From assembly GCA_002914805.1 (NCBI GenBank), contig JXTB01000109.1, forward strand, positions 419,577-483,576: a stretch of DNA of 64,000 bases, in the 5' to 3' direction. Below the pieces are notes generated by a model that did no database searches, had not been told where the DNA came from, and was given only the letters and a program-made list of their open reading frames with translations. This document shows positions 24,875 to 36,884 of this stretch, one piece after another. Made by a program: the position numbers and the translations under genes. The number at the start of each line of letters is the position of its first letter. The stretch's first letter is position 1. The stretch comes from Parasponia andersonii. Its lineage: Eukaryota > Streptophyta > Magnoliopsida > Rosales > Cannabaceae.

Positions 24875-27147
24875 TGTAAAACCCCTTATTTTAAGAAAGG
24901 GTATTGTAGTCTTTTGACCCAAATTTAAAAAAAAAATGAATCTAGATAGATTTGGGTCTAGATTCCTGCGGACAAAAGTGTAAAGAAAGTTTGAAATTTG
25001 CGGTCAAAGTGTAATTACTTAAGGGTATTTTTGAGAAGATTTTTAGAAAACTGGGTCCAAGTGCAAATAAACGAAGCAGTGCTCAATTAACCAGAAACTG
25101 ACACGTGGCTACAGTTACGGAAATTGCCTATAAATCCCTGAACTTCCTCATCTTCTCCCTCAAAGCCCCCGCAAAGACCCGCCACTACTAGCCATTGTCG
25201 CTCCTCCTCCGGCCACTGCTGGAGCTCGCTGCCACCTGAAAATGACACCTCGTTGCTGGACGAAGCTCCCGCCGCCAGAATTAGCTGCATCGGAGCCCAC
25301 GATCGCCGAAAAACAGCGAAAAATGTCGCGGCTTATTTTGCTCGCCGGATTCAACTCCGGCCACCGTTCACCGCGAAACTAGTCACCGTGGATTCGTCTC
25401 TTCACAGCAATCTGGTGGTAGGTACCTCGTATCTCAATTTTGCTCCATTTAATTTAATTTCGTTGGAACATTTTGTGTGTAAATGGATTTGAAATTGACT
25501 TTTCGATCGGACCGTTAAATTTTAAAACTAATATCATTTTTAAAATATATGTTGAAAATGGTTAAAAATGAGATATATATTGACTATGTTCTGAAACGGG
25601 CCCGAAAAACGAAATCAGACTCGATTTGCATACTGTAGGGCTCGCATTTAAATTTGACAAATTATATATCTAACCTAGGATTTTTGGGTGTTCTGAATTC
25701 AGTAGTGAAATCCGTTTCATGATTTAAAGCTCCGCTTGAAAATCAAGTTTTCAAATCAAGGAAACAAAGGTTTGAAAATAGTATCTACTCTTCCAAATGA
25801 CACCCAAACGATGCCAAACTTTCTCCATAACCTTGTAACGCTAGTTGGACGCTCGATTGAGGTAGGGATTCAATTACTTGATTCAAAAATCAATTTAATT
25901 TATGAATTTCACATATTTTCAATAAATATAAAATTTCGTGAAATAATTTATAAAAATTGTGTTTATGTCTATTTTTAACCTAATTTGAGATATAAATTGC
26001 CTGGGAGACACGTCACACTGGTTGGTGTGTCATATATACTGTTTTGGATTGATTTCTGCAGGAAATTGGATTTTTGGTTTTTGATAGAAAATAGTTATTA
26101 TAATGCCGAAATTTTTAGAAAATCCAAAATAGTTTGAGAACTCAGTTTTGAGGACTAAAAGTGATTTGATTAAAAAATACTGCATGGTTATTTTGAGATT
26201 TTGAAGAACTGTAGTATATCCTTATTCTGTCATTTATAAAACATTTGGATACATTCATACATTTACAATGTCTTACATTGAGTGATCGGACTTACGATGC
26301 CCCATATCGGGTGATCGGACTTAGGCCGTCTCTTTAGGTGGCTCGAACTTATGAGTGATCCACTAGGACACTTCGGACATCGTGATTGCATATGTGGTTA
26401 TATGTTGGCTTGAATAAATATGTACTGGTTTTTATGGATGTTTTTCAATAGTTTGGAATGTTTGAACGGTTGGACTATGATTTCCACTTGAGTTTTGTGA
26501 ACTGTTTAGAATAGAACACTAACCATGCAGGATCTTCAATGTGAGTATATTTTCTTATATATAAAAACTTGTAATTGATTCTCTACTGAGCATTCACATG
26601 CTCACCTCCCTTTATTTGTTCCCACTTTCAGGTGTTGATTTATTTTAGAAAATTGTCTTGGTGACTTGTCAAGTTTGTTTGGCATATGTGTGTCGTTTCC
26701 CACATCTTTATTGGTTGGTTCTTATTCTATACCATACTTTCCTTTTTATGTCAATTATATTTTGCTAATCGTGGTGTATTTATTAAGTAGAAGTATGAGG
26801 ATAAATTTTGCTATTAAATTGAATACTTAGAAATACAAATGATTTTATATAAATTATTTGAACATTGGACTTAAGGTTTAATTAGGCTCGTTTTTTTCTA
26901 TAATTTATAAATTTACAAATGTTTCTAAACTAATTAATTAGATTTTATCCAAAACTTTAAATAAAGGATTTTTTTGGAAAATTAATACTAAAATTAATAT
27001 TTCTTGAATATGAAATTCGGTTATTTTTAAGGACTAAATCTAAAAATTCTCAGTACTAAATTATCTGGAATTTTAGAAAATCACTGTTTACTACTGTTTT
27101 AACATAAAATTACTAAAAATAACAGCTTTAGATTTCCGATCGTGACA
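24875..27147 (+). repeat. 3' LTR of the LARD-like element
   Basis: 2273 bp, TGTAAAACCCC to GTCGTGACA, followed by TTATC. It lacks the TATATA expansion found near 19890-19920 in the 5' copy. The G-box (25102-25107), TATA (25129-25134) and 29-bp repeat block are retained. A GC-rich block at 25160-25400 opens short frames on both strands that I regard as non-coding. Confidence 0.93.
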
Positions 27148-27152
27148 TTATC

Positions 27153-28397
27153 AACACTGTCTTTGTTTTGGAAATTTGATTTTGATGAGGTGACTTTTGA
27201 GATTTTATCATAGATATTGACATTCCGATATCAACGATAATCTTTCTATTGTTATGATAATTGACAGCAAAAAGTTTAATTTTAGATGAAATAAATCGAA
27301 TTGCATGAAAATGGTGTCCAATCCAACACGTAACATGTCGTGATAAATATTAAAGTAAATTAATTAACTATAGTCTAATAAAAGTGTATAATTAATGGTT
27401 CTAGTCTAGATTTGCCTCTCATTGGCAATTATACTAATTTGTACGTACTCGAGTTTAAATCCCAAAACTTCTAGAATTAAAAAAAACAAATTAATTATAT
27501 AACTAAGTACGTATAAGCGTTGAAGGCATATAGTAATATATCCAGTTTGATATTGATGTTCCAGAATTCAGATTTGAAGCCTTGCTGAATGAAATTAACT
27601 AAAATAAACATGTAATATATGGTTGGATAGATAATTTAACGAAGATTCTAATACAATCTCGGTATGCAGCCAAACATTCCCCAAAAAAAAAAATATAACA
27701 AAAAAAAAAACAATTTTGACCCTAATCATCTTTCAAATTACAAATCAAATGACTTCAAGATTTTAAGGACAGATTATACATATCAGCATCTACCACACAT
27801 TAAACATCAGATCCAAATGACAAGCACAACTACATAAACCAAACACAGAGCATAATATAAGGGTATTTTTCGGTCTAGAATACAAATACCTCCGTCCGCC
27901 TTTTTGGGCCGAGGACGAAGACTAATGTCAGAAGCATGAGTATGAGTACCGATTGAATCTACAAACAAGTACCAGTCTTATAAAGGCCTTAGGGGATCTC
28001 ACATTCATTTTATTCCTCTTTTGACTTCTTGCAGAAAGTAGTGTTACTAGAACAACCATCACTATGCCCATAAATAAAGAGTACTCAATTAGAAACTTTA
28101 GCACAAAGAGAAAAGGGATAGAAATAGCGTCTCTATATTGTCTCTCCATCAATCATTAAAATCTAAGTATGTATTATTTCTCAATATAAAAAGTAATATT
28201 TCTCCATTACTTAATGACTGGGGTAGTATCAAATATTGAATGTGTCCACATTCAAATGTGGCGTATTTACATCTCAAATTTATCAGAAATTTGGCATATG
28301 CTTATATTTTATTTGGATTGCATGTCATTAATTAATTTGTAATATTCTTATTAATACCAAAATAAATGCAAATATTCTCGCTTTACATTGGATATTA
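27153..28397. other. Intergenic, no gene seen
   Basis: AT-rich sequence with several A-tracts between two LTR insertions. No open frame with recognisable content. Confidence 0.6.
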
Positions 28398-28402
28398 TCC
28401 CC

Positions 28403-30487
28403 TATCACGACCTAAAACCCGAACTAGTAGCAGAAGGGGAATTTCACAAAGGTGGGAAATTCCTTGATTTATTTGAAAAATGTTAAAAGTTCTAGTTTTT
28501 ATAAAAACGATCCATTTAAATAAAATAATTGGAATTCCATCCCGTGAACCACTCTTACAGTTCGTATACACCATCAAATATGGATTGAACAATTATTTGA
28601 AAACGCAAAATTAAATATAAAACCCAGCATCATCATCATCCACAACAGAATTCAAACACCAGAATGGCATACATAAGTTTGCAGACAAAATAGAAAGCAG
28701 TAATCTTGGTTCAATGCTTACACAAAATCCAAATAGTCCAAAGACTTCGACAACAACTCCTAGCATTACCAAGAGATGAACTGCAATCTGAATGACCTCT
28801 TATTCCTCTTGATCACCAAGATCGCACTGGGCACCACCTGAGGAGGAAGGTAGGGGGTGAGCATACAATACCCAGTAAAAAAATAGTTACCTCGAAGAAA
28901 AACAGTTCAGTGATAGAAAACTCCTGCATGTTTAGTTCAAATCCAAAAGATACACACGCATATATATAAAATTCAAACCGGTAACCAATATATATAAAAC
29001 AGTGTAATCAAAACTATTAATCCATATGCACATGACACAAATCAATCTATACCCATGAGCTCACATCCTCTCATCTGTAGAAACCCAGGATGATGGCACT
29101 AAGTGTACCTAACAGCCTGCCTGATACATAAGCCCATACTCGGAGGGGACAATGATGTATCGCCTACCAAACCTAGAGGGGCAACCGAATTGCCTATACC
29201 TGCCAAATGAGGAGGTAATCAGAAGTAACAAGACCTCGCGTGAGTTTACGGAATTTTACCGACGGTAGGGCATACAGCACCACACTATAAAACCCACGAT
29301 GCTAACACGGTGCTCATGTATGATCCTATGACACGTGCAATACAGAACTTAAGTGTAAAAACTACTGTACTCTGGTTGTTCAGTAAAACATACATAATAG
29401 GGTTTTATAGAAAAACGGGCAACATAACAGCCCTATTTTTTATATACCCAAAATAACCTGTACACAGCAAACTCCCAGAGCAGTACAGTATATATTGTAT
29501 AACCAGATTCCATCACATATAATTCAAATCATTAAAAACACACTTGTTCTTATATGCTGCAGAAAATAATTTTTAACTCAAAAACGGTATAAAATGAAGG
29601 TAACTAAACCTCTATCTCACCGGAATAGCGACACTATACTATTGAGTCTTCAAGGTGTCGTTGACGATTGCCCGGAGGGTCGGGAACCAATTCCAAGCCC
29701 TCGATTGTCCTCTTGCGAAAAATCAACTTTCTCACCGGAGCTTCAATTCCACAAACGGACCTCTTCACTGAATTCTTAGCACCCAAAATAGCTAGGTTAG
29801 ATATATAACTTATCTAATTCGGGTCCGGGTCCACACCGGACCGGTGGAATGCAAAACGAGACAAAATCTTGACCGTCCGATCTCGATTTTTGTGCTGATC
29901 ACCAAACTACACAATATATATATATATATATATATATCAAACTTCTCCATTTTCTGAGTACATTCCGAAAATGAACTCAAAAACACAATCCAACGGCCAG
30001 ATCGAAAACTAAAATTCAAAACTCAAAAATACCCAAAAATGGCAATTTTTGATCCGGACAGTATGGGGTTGAGATATATATACCTTGACGATTCTTGTGA
30101 CGATACGAATCCAACGAAACCAGTTGGAGGCCGAATGGTGGCCGGAATCTTCACCGGCGGTCAAAAATCCAAAAAAAGCTCAAACTGGCTTCTATGGAGG
30201 TTTCCATCGAACCAAGCGGCGGCAGTAAGCGGCAAGGGGCGGCAGAGCTTCGTGGTAGCCTGGCGAAAACTTGCCAGCAGGTTGGGGTGGTGGACGGTGG
30301 CCGGAGGCGAGCTGCGGCCTACTTTCTCCTTCCATCAGCCGAGAGTGAGAAAACGAGAGAGAAAGGGGGGAAACGGGTCTGAGAGAGAGAGAAAGGAAAA
30401 CACATACATATATATATGATCGGATTTTTTTTTTTTAAATCTGATCAAAAGACCATTATGCCCCTGTAAAAACTGAGTTTTTACATC
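28403..30487 (-). mobile_element. Solo LTR, reverse orientation, related to the LARD-like family
   Basis: Read on the minus strand it starts TGTAAAAACTCAG at 30487 and ends AGGTCGTGATA at 28403 (2085 bp). Both ends have a perfect 5-bp target duplication TCCCC (28398-28402, 30488-30492). Termini, length, the phrase GGTCTTTTGATC near the start, and a GC-rich block about 250 bp in all resemble the LTRs at 19203 and 24875, but the sequences are clearly diverged, so it is a sister subfamily. A single LTR with one target duplication is what LTR-LTR recombination leaves. The open frames at 30039-30419 and 29594-29779 are inside this LTR and are not treated as genes. Confidence 0.9.
29909..29936 (+). 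repeat. (TA)n tract in the solo LTR
   Basis: Uninterrupted TA dinucleotides between CACAA and TCAAAC. Confidence 0.8.
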
Positions 30488-30492
30488 CCCTT

Positions 30493-31134
30493 TCACATTA
30501 GTATATAGGATTAGGTGATGTACCACTACGGGCAGTTCAACAAAACTAGAGCCAAAGTCCAACATCTGCAAATACCATTTCCAACTGCTCTTCTCATGAA
30601 GAGGAGGAAGACTGGGCCTCGCTTGTATAGATATCTTATCTTATATTCCTTCTCACACACTGTTTCTTTTCCAGTTGAAATTAATTTAAGAAAATCAAAC
30701 ATCATAAATTGCTTGGATTTTTTCTCGGGTCCTCTTCATACTGAGACCTCATCCCCACCAGTTCAAGAAAGCCTTTGTTGTCTCCATGCTTCCTCAGAAA
30801 AGCCAAAAATCTCATATTCAAAATTGCCTTAATCCTAGTTTTTCTGGGAAGTTGTTCATGAGCATACGTATAAACACTTCTAGCTTTTCTCGTCTTATTT
30901 GCACTTTTTTAAGAATAGTGCAAAATTTAGATACAACACATTTGCATCTTATTCCTTCGCACTAATATCCTCCGGCCATTTGCATCTTTACTACACAATA
31001 TGTGCCGTATTTACTTCACCACTATCCTCCTAAAGTGTGGCAAATTAAATAAAAAAATCTTGCATCACAGTATTTAGTTATATGTAGATCGTACATTTCT
31101 TTGTAAACAAGGTGAATCAGGTGCAAAAATATCC
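30493..31134. other. Intergenic, no gene seen
   Basis: The frame at 30515-30832 (105 codons) has no recognisable domain, no splice partners and average composition; I do not call it a gene. Confidence 0.55.
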
Positions 31135-31137
31135 CGA

Positions 31138-31440
31138 CATTACTATAAAAGATATTTTTCATGTCATTTAAAGAGCGATGTGATAGAAAAATCATGTCGT
31201 TCTATAAGCGACGTGGATACGGTGATGTGGTAGCCTCACTTATACTACGTCACTTTAAAAATAACGTGGTAAGCTAGTCTACTATGTTACTTATATAGAA
31301 AGCGACATGGTAGACCAAAATATTTGACCTACCACATTGCTTTTGGAAAGATACCATGTCACTCCTCTAGAATGCAGCGTGGTAATATACCATGTCACTT
31401 TTCTAGAAAACGACATAGTAAGTGTCATCTTTTTTCCTGC
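31138..31440. repeat. Left subterminal repeat array of the CACTA element
   Basis: Repeated forms of ATGTCGTT, GCGACGTGG, GATGTGGTA, TACCATGTCAC and GACATGGTA in both orientations, spaced about 20-35 bp. Confidence 0.8.
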
Positions 31441-32004
31441 ATATTCTGCCAGTGTAGGTAACAGTATTCTAAATAGATCAGACTAATGATATGGCGTACT
31501 CAGCCAATATAGCTTATAATGTTCTAAAAAATTTTGAGCACCCCACAAGTTTTCTTGTAGATCAGACTAACAATACACACGCTTTATATCACTATTACGA
31601 GCCAAATGCCAAATTACCGACTTCATGATCTATTGCCCAAACACTTATAGTGTCTCTTCGTTCTTCCCTTTCTGCGTCTTAGTATTGTCAATGATTGTCG
31701 GAAACCTCATGAATCTGCACCTAAAAGATTAAAAAAAAAACTATTACATAAATTTTCGAAGACCTAAAAATGGAAGAAACTGAAACAAGAGAAATAGATA
31801 CTCGAAATTCGAAATAGGTAGAGTTTGAATAAGAAGGTATTAAAAATTTTGGGTTTGTTTAATTTGAGATTTAGAGATGATTTGGTGAGGTTGATGATTT
31901 TGAATGGATGGTCATAATAGAGTATTTTTTATAGGTGCAGATCGATGAAGTAGTTTGCATGAGCCCCTTACGACATCATTTTAGCAAAAAACGATATAGA
32001 GTTA

Positions 32005-32295
32005 AATAAAATAATATACCACGTCACTTTCGACAGAAGTGATATAGTATATAAGGCATGTACTACATCGCTTCTGAGATAAGTGATGTGGTATGTCCAA
32101 AAACGACATACCATGTCGCTTGCCCCAAAAGCGACATAGTATCAATAGTTGTCACGTCGCTTAATTTGAAAATGACGTGGTATACTCTGATATCGCATCG
32201 TTTCTATATGACGTGATGTGCTCTTAATACCACGTCATTTTTTAGTACAAACGACGTGGTATAAATGACATGGAATATCACTTTTTCTAGTAGTG
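32005..32295. repeat. Right subterminal repeat array of the CACTA element
   Basis: The same motif family as the left array (TACCACGTCACTTT, GATGTGGTATG, TACCATGTCGCTT, GACGTGGTAT), again in both orientations up to the terminal repeat. Confidence 0.8.
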
Positions 32296-32620
32296 CGAAA
32301 GATAGAATACATATACTATAGACGCGTACAGAAATTCTACCACATATTTCAAACTAAAACATAGTTCATAGTCTTGTATGAAAGTGGGTCATATTTCATC
32401 AAACAGACCATGATATCGAAGTACTTTGAGCATGCTTAAGGAATAAAAGATATCCATTATCTAGAATCTTGATCCTAGGTTCGAGTTATATCAGGAGTAT
32501 GTGTGAAAATCTATTATCCCTAATCAGGTAAGGTATGCATTGGGTAGTAGTAGGTATTTTTCTTTAATTTGTAATAAGTAGAGGTCATTAGTTAAGCCTC
32601 AATTTTAAAAAAAAAAATAT

Positions 32621-32785
32621 TAGGGACATCAATATTTTATACCAATAACTTACACAACATGAAGTGACATTTATTTAAACTACTTTTTTTTTTCAAAGTA
32701 AGGTCACTCTATTCAAAATTATGTGACTAAAATTGATGTCACATTATTTATGTAAATTTTTAGTGCAAAATTTTAGTGTCCCGAT
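32621..32785. mobile_element. MITE-like inverted-repeat element
   Basis: The left GGGACATCAATATTTTATA near 32623 pairs with the right GCAAAATTTTAGTGTCCC ending at 32782, with further inverted similarity (AGTGACATTT / GATGTCACATT) inward. Non-coding, about 165 bp. Ends are approximate and the superfamily is not resolved. Confidence 0.5.
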
Positions 32786-33834
32786 CTTTACCCATAAAAA
32801 TATATACCTAAGTACCCGCCTTTTATCTACTAGTAGCTTAGCCTTGCGAGGTATTTTGGTCATTATGCACGTAATAATACACTCTAGTTACGTGAGCTAT
32901 TACAAGGACAGATGCAATAATTGTTTGTAATTGGACTACAATAGCGGACGCATAATAGGTACTAACGCGATTGATCTATATACATGATACAGACTTGCAC
33001 AGGTTTGTAAAATTCGAAGTCGATTACGAATTAGTCCATAAATCTCCACTAGTGGCTTCAATATATCTTGTATTTTTTATTAAATATATTGTAAAGCGTT
33101 GAATGAGAATATCCATATTAGATAATTTCTGCAGTTTCTATTTATAGTAGCCGTAATATTGGAAAACTCTTGTAGGCAATTAATTTTCCTTTATGGAAAT
33201 TATTTCGAGTAAATAGAAAGATTTCCTAAAGATATTATTAAAATAAGAAGTTATTTAAGTATTTAATTAAATAGAAAACTTTAGAGTTTATTTTGAAAAT
33301 TTTCAGTTTCAGAGAGATTCGAGGAAACGAAAAAAGAAAAAATAAAGGTTAGGCAGACTTGGAGGGAAAGCACCTTCATACTGTTTGTTATGTGATCTAT
33401 TATGCTGCTTTGTTTTGGATGCAAAATAATTTTGCGCCTACCACTTTTATTGCCCTTTAGATACCCAGAGGCTAGCATTTCAAATGGAATAAAAGTCGAA
33501 ATTTGAAAGCATAATACGTGGGCCATCTTACATGACCTATATATATAGGCATTGAATCAAAAACTAAGGAATATAACTAGTCATAAGTTGCGATAAGAAA
33601 ACACTTACAAATATAACTAGTCATAAGTTGCGATAAGAAAACACTTGTAAGTGGAGATATCAATGTGTAAGTTATGGGAATACCAAATCTTATCAGATGG
33701 AGGTTATGGAGTGTAAGAAACTGGGGTCATGGAAGGTAAAGCATCCACTATAGAATATATTCATAACACACGTGTATATAGAATGACATGGCATATCTTT
33801 TACCATTCAACTTTAAATAAGATTATGCTTTGAG
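32786..33834. other. Intergenic, no gene seen, with a 40-bp tandem duplication
   Basis: No supported gene. The frame at 33281-33526 (minus, 81 codons) has no recognisable features. The duplication at 33571-33650 is listed separately. Confidence 0.55.
33571..33650 (+). repeat. Tandem duplication, 2 x 40 bp
   Basis: Units 33571-33610 and 33611-33650 start ATATAACTAGTCATAAGTTG and differ only near the last four bases (ACAA versus GTAA). Confidence 0.92.
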
Positions 33835-33920
33835 GTTTGGTTTTTCGATTTAAATCTTCTAGTTTGAATTTTGTAAAATAGTATCTTGATATTAAGAATT
33901 TCTGAAAATTAATATTTAAA

Positions 33921-34200
33921 ATTTTAGCACAATTGGTCCTTTGATTATATAATTTATGACGATTTAGTCCTTATGATTTTAATTTTGACAATTAAGTCTC
34001 CGATTAGTAGCAATTAGGTTCAACTTGAAAAGAGAACGTTAAATGATAACAGATAATCACATGTTTCGTTAAATGATAACAGATAATCACATGTTTTGTA
34101 CATGAGAGTTATTTTTCCCATTAAAAAAACTTAAACGTAGGAAAAAGGAAAAAAATTTAAAAAAAAAAAAGAAGAAAAAAGAAAAAGCAAGAACTCCCCA
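33921..34200 (+). repeat. Long inverted repeat, left arm
   Basis: This arm matches the reverse complement of 36885-37160. Shared blocks in order: GCACAATTGGTCC, GTGACGATTTAGTCC-like, CAATTAGGT, ACGTTAAATGATAACAG, ACATGAGAGTTAT. Weaker similarity continues outward. The arms enclose about 2.7 kb, so a transcript across them could fold into a long hairpin. Confidence 0.7.
34037..34096 (+). repeat. Tandem duplication, 2 x 30 bp
   Basis: CGTTAAATGATAACAGATAA... is repeated exactly at 34037-34066 and 34067-34096, inside the left arm of the long inverted repeat. The right arm has only part of the second unit. Confidence 0.93.
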
Positions 34201-34704
34201 TAAAAGAGTAAAATATTATATATATATATACTCAAATCCCAGAAAATGATTCGACAACCTAAACCATGAATTTTGCATAAAAATGTTCAGATCCATGAAT
34301 CAAAATCAATGCCAACTCAAGGAAAAGAAACTCCAAGCTCTCATAACTAACGGCCATTCTTTTAAGCCTCACATGCTCAAGATGTAGTACTTAGTAGCTA
34401 AAACTAATAGCCCGTGACTGGACATTGGCCCCCCCAATTTGACAGAATCAAACTGATGCCCGAGAACAAAGGTTTTCCTTTTAAGGTCACACCCCGATAT
34501 TAGGGGACAGCCGAGTCTCGATCTCCGGCAAGATGGAGTAGTAGTTTTTGGTGAAGACGTGGCCCAGGACTATTCTCCGAACATGCAGAGATTTTTATTT
34601 TTTTTTTTGTTTTTGACTTTGTATGAGATTTGACCTCGTGCTCAATTAAGTAACGAGATTTGTCACTAGTGTTTTCTTATTGCAAGGTGTACACAAAAAA
34701 GATC

Positions 34705-35110
34705 ATCACAATACCTGCCATATATCAAAATCCCAGTAAGTGGTCAAGATAGAAAACGACACTTCTTATAACGTTCTTGTCACATTGGTGATTATAGAAA
34801 TGACTTGCTAAGAGTACACAAGTGTAAGACTTATCACAATACTGTCTATATGTCGAAGTCCGGATAGGCGGTCGATATAGAAAACAACACTTCTCAAAAC
34901 GTCTTTACCACGTTAGCGGTTGCCGAGATAATGTATTTACAATATAATAATAATAATAATAATAATAATGGCGCAATAATAACATAAGTATTATCACAAC
35001 GCCGACACTACATATCAAAGTCCTGATAAGCAGTCGTAATAAAGAACGACGCTTCTCATTGCTTCCCTATATGTGTACGGTTACAGGGATAACTAACTTA
35101 CGGATCGATA
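34705..35110 (+). repeat. Three diverged tandem units of about 128-160 bp
   Basis: Units start with ATCACAA at 34705, 34833 and 34993. Each continues with CATATATCAAAATCC-like, a GTGGTCAAGATAGAAAACGACACTTCT-like block and a CACATT/GGTTA-type block. The second unit is lengthened by an (AAT)n run near 34945-34968. Confidence 0.7.
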
Positions 35111-36047
35111 TTAATATAATAATGCGGTAATCATAAAAAGGTCTAGTTGATAGAGACGAATAAACCGATCATAGTGTCAACTAGAAGTCAATAAGAGATT
35201 AGATAAAATATTAGTAAAAGATAGTGATAGAACACAAAATCCCGAACTTGTATCATAGATCAAGCATAGAGTTCGAGGAGAGTAGCTCGGTATCCACCGA
35301 TCATTGAGGTACGAATATTATAGCCTGCATATGAAATTATTTTTGAAACAAATTAGAAAAATGTGCGTACAAAAAGATGGTATAAAAGCAATTAAGATGA
35401 TAGAAAGATGATAGAAAAGTAATTAGATAATGGGGAAATGATATGAAAGAGGATAATGGGCTTAGGAATAGATATATGCAAAAAGAATAAAAATGGGCTT
35501 AAAAGACATAGATTTATAAGCCTATCTGGAAAGATGCGTATTTATACAAATAATAGAAATTTGGTGGCCAAATTTAGATATACATGAAGATGATGTAGGG
35601 ATGTATGTATACATATATGTATACGTATGAAGAAGATGAGATGTAGATGATACAAGAATGATCAAAGGTTGGTCACGGGTTAATTAAGAATTAAAAGCCC
35701 AGAAGAACGTGATAAAAATATGTACATGTACATGTATAGGATTTATTGGCAAGAAGACTCGGAAGTACAGGAGCCCATATGTATGTGTATTTGTGGCCAT
35801 GTGTTAGTAAGGAGAAAGGATGATGATGGTGATGAGGACATGGAGGAGAAATGATATTGAGGAATTGGTGTTAATGATAGTGAGGACGTAAGGGAACAAC
35901 AAGATGATAGTTATGATATTAAACAAGGCCACAAGTTAAAGGAAAACCGGAGGTGATGGTGGTGGTATTGATGGTATAAGGCCACCGATCGGGATTGAAG
36001 CAAGAGAAAGAGAGAGAAGAAGCTTGAGAGCTTTGGGTGAACACAAG

Positions 36048-36050
<3 letters not shown>

Positions 36051-36093
<43 letters not shown>
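36051..36093 (+). repeat. (GA)n microsatellite
   Basis: About 21 GA units; on the minus strand it forms a CT-rich leader about 60-100 bp after the TATA box at 36162-36151. Confidence 0.93.
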
Positions 36094-36096
<3 letters not shown>

Positions 36097-36884
36097 AGCA
36101 AAAAGAAATTTAGGAGCTGAATGTCCTCCATTACAAATGAGGTCGTTGCACCTATTTATAGGTAAATTATTCCTTAGTTTACAATAAAACTTAAGCTACA
36201 AGGGGATTAGGTGTCTAACTTTCATTGGTTAAACTAGCTTAGTTAACAAGTACTTGTCTCGTAAGTACTTAGACTACAAGAGCTTGAGGCACAAATTGGA
36301 GGGTTCTAGATTGGAGGGTTCTAGAAATTTCTAGAATCATGAGAACAATTTGAAATTAAAGCTAGTAGGATGTACACACTCCAAATAATATGTAGTTAAA
36401 GTTGAGCTACATGTAGTTTGTATCAGACTACACATCTTTCTTAAATGGTGTCATTTGTCTGGTACTACATGTAGCTTAGATAAGCTAGTTTAATTCTTGG
36501 TAATCTTGTGCTTAATTACCACTAATTCATGTCTTAAGATTAATCCCAAAAATTGAGAAAACCACAAAACAGACTTTGTAAGATGCTGCTTTATTTATTT
36601 GTGTGAGGTTTTTTTTTTCGGATCGGAGGGGGGGTGTTGTTCTTTGTTCACTTAGATTTCTAATTGTAGTTTCATCTCCAATAAATTGTGCTATTTTTAT
36701 TGGTAGTTTCGTCCTATTAGCGCATCAATGACTGAACATATTGTGAAATTATATTTCAAAAATCCTGAATCTAGGACTGTGATACAAGAATTGATTTGGT
36801 TTTGAGTAATGAATTTAAGCGTTCTTATGCAAAAATAAGGGGTGGAATTTGTTGAATTAGTTTTTTAGAATTTTGATTTTTTTT

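Larger units (their letters stand above)
19203..27147 (+). mobile_element. Large LTR retrotransposon derivative (LARD-like), no coding interior
   Basis: Two direct LTRs (19203-21493 and 24875-27147) are flanked by perfect TTATC duplications (19198-19202 and 27148-27152). The primer binding site follows the 5' LTR and a polypurine tract AGAAGGAAAGGA precedes the 3' LTR. The interior, 21494-24874 (3381 bp), has no gag or pol motif in any frame I read, and the longest open frames are under 80 codons. The motif AATTTCGGGACAAAATTT just before the polypurine tract resembles the 3' end of many Ty3/gypsy interiors. This organisation (very long LTRs, long non-coding interior, tRNA-primed) is the LARD pattern: it would move only with enzymes from a related autonomous element. 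Confidence 0.92.
31138..32295. mobile_element. Non-autonomous CACTA (En/Spm-type) DNA transposon
   Basis: The right end, reverse complemented, is CACTACTAGAAAAAGTG, a classic plant CACTA terminus; the left end is the degenerate CATTACTATAAAAGA. Both are flanked by a 3-bp duplication CGA (31135-31137, 32296-32298), as expected for this superfamily. About 300 bp at each side are packed with direct and inverted copies of a motif like GCGACATGGTA / TACCACGTC, the subterminal repeats bound by CACTA transposase. The 1158-bp element has no transposase frame, so it would depend on another copy. The left terminal C-to-T change may prevent movement. Confidence 0.88.
34476..36170 (-). other. Possible LTR-derived segment with a minus-strand promoter
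   Basis: On the minus strand a TATA box CCTATAAATAGG (36162-36151) is followed by a CT-rich leader and, 1.7 kb on, by a terminus-like CGGGGTGTGACC, which resembles the end of many Ty3/gypsy LTRs. I could not find a matching start or target duplication, so a solo LTR is only a possibility. No coding potential is seen; the 70-codon frame across the CT repeat is low complexity. It lies between the arms of the long inverted repeat. Confidence 0.3.

Noticed and set aside
25087..25492. Several short frames on both strands with Ala/Gly/Arg-rich products
   Set aside because: They are in the GC-rich block of the 3' LTR; the matching block in the 5' LTR does not keep the same frames.
30039..30419. A 126-codon plus-strand open frame
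   Set aside because: It lies wholly inside the reversed solo LTR, in its GC-rich block, and has no domain.
34476..36600. A full solo LTR with target duplication
   Set aside because: Only the GGTCACACC terminus and a TATA box are suggestive; no matching opposite end or duplication was found, so it is kept only as a low-confidence segment.
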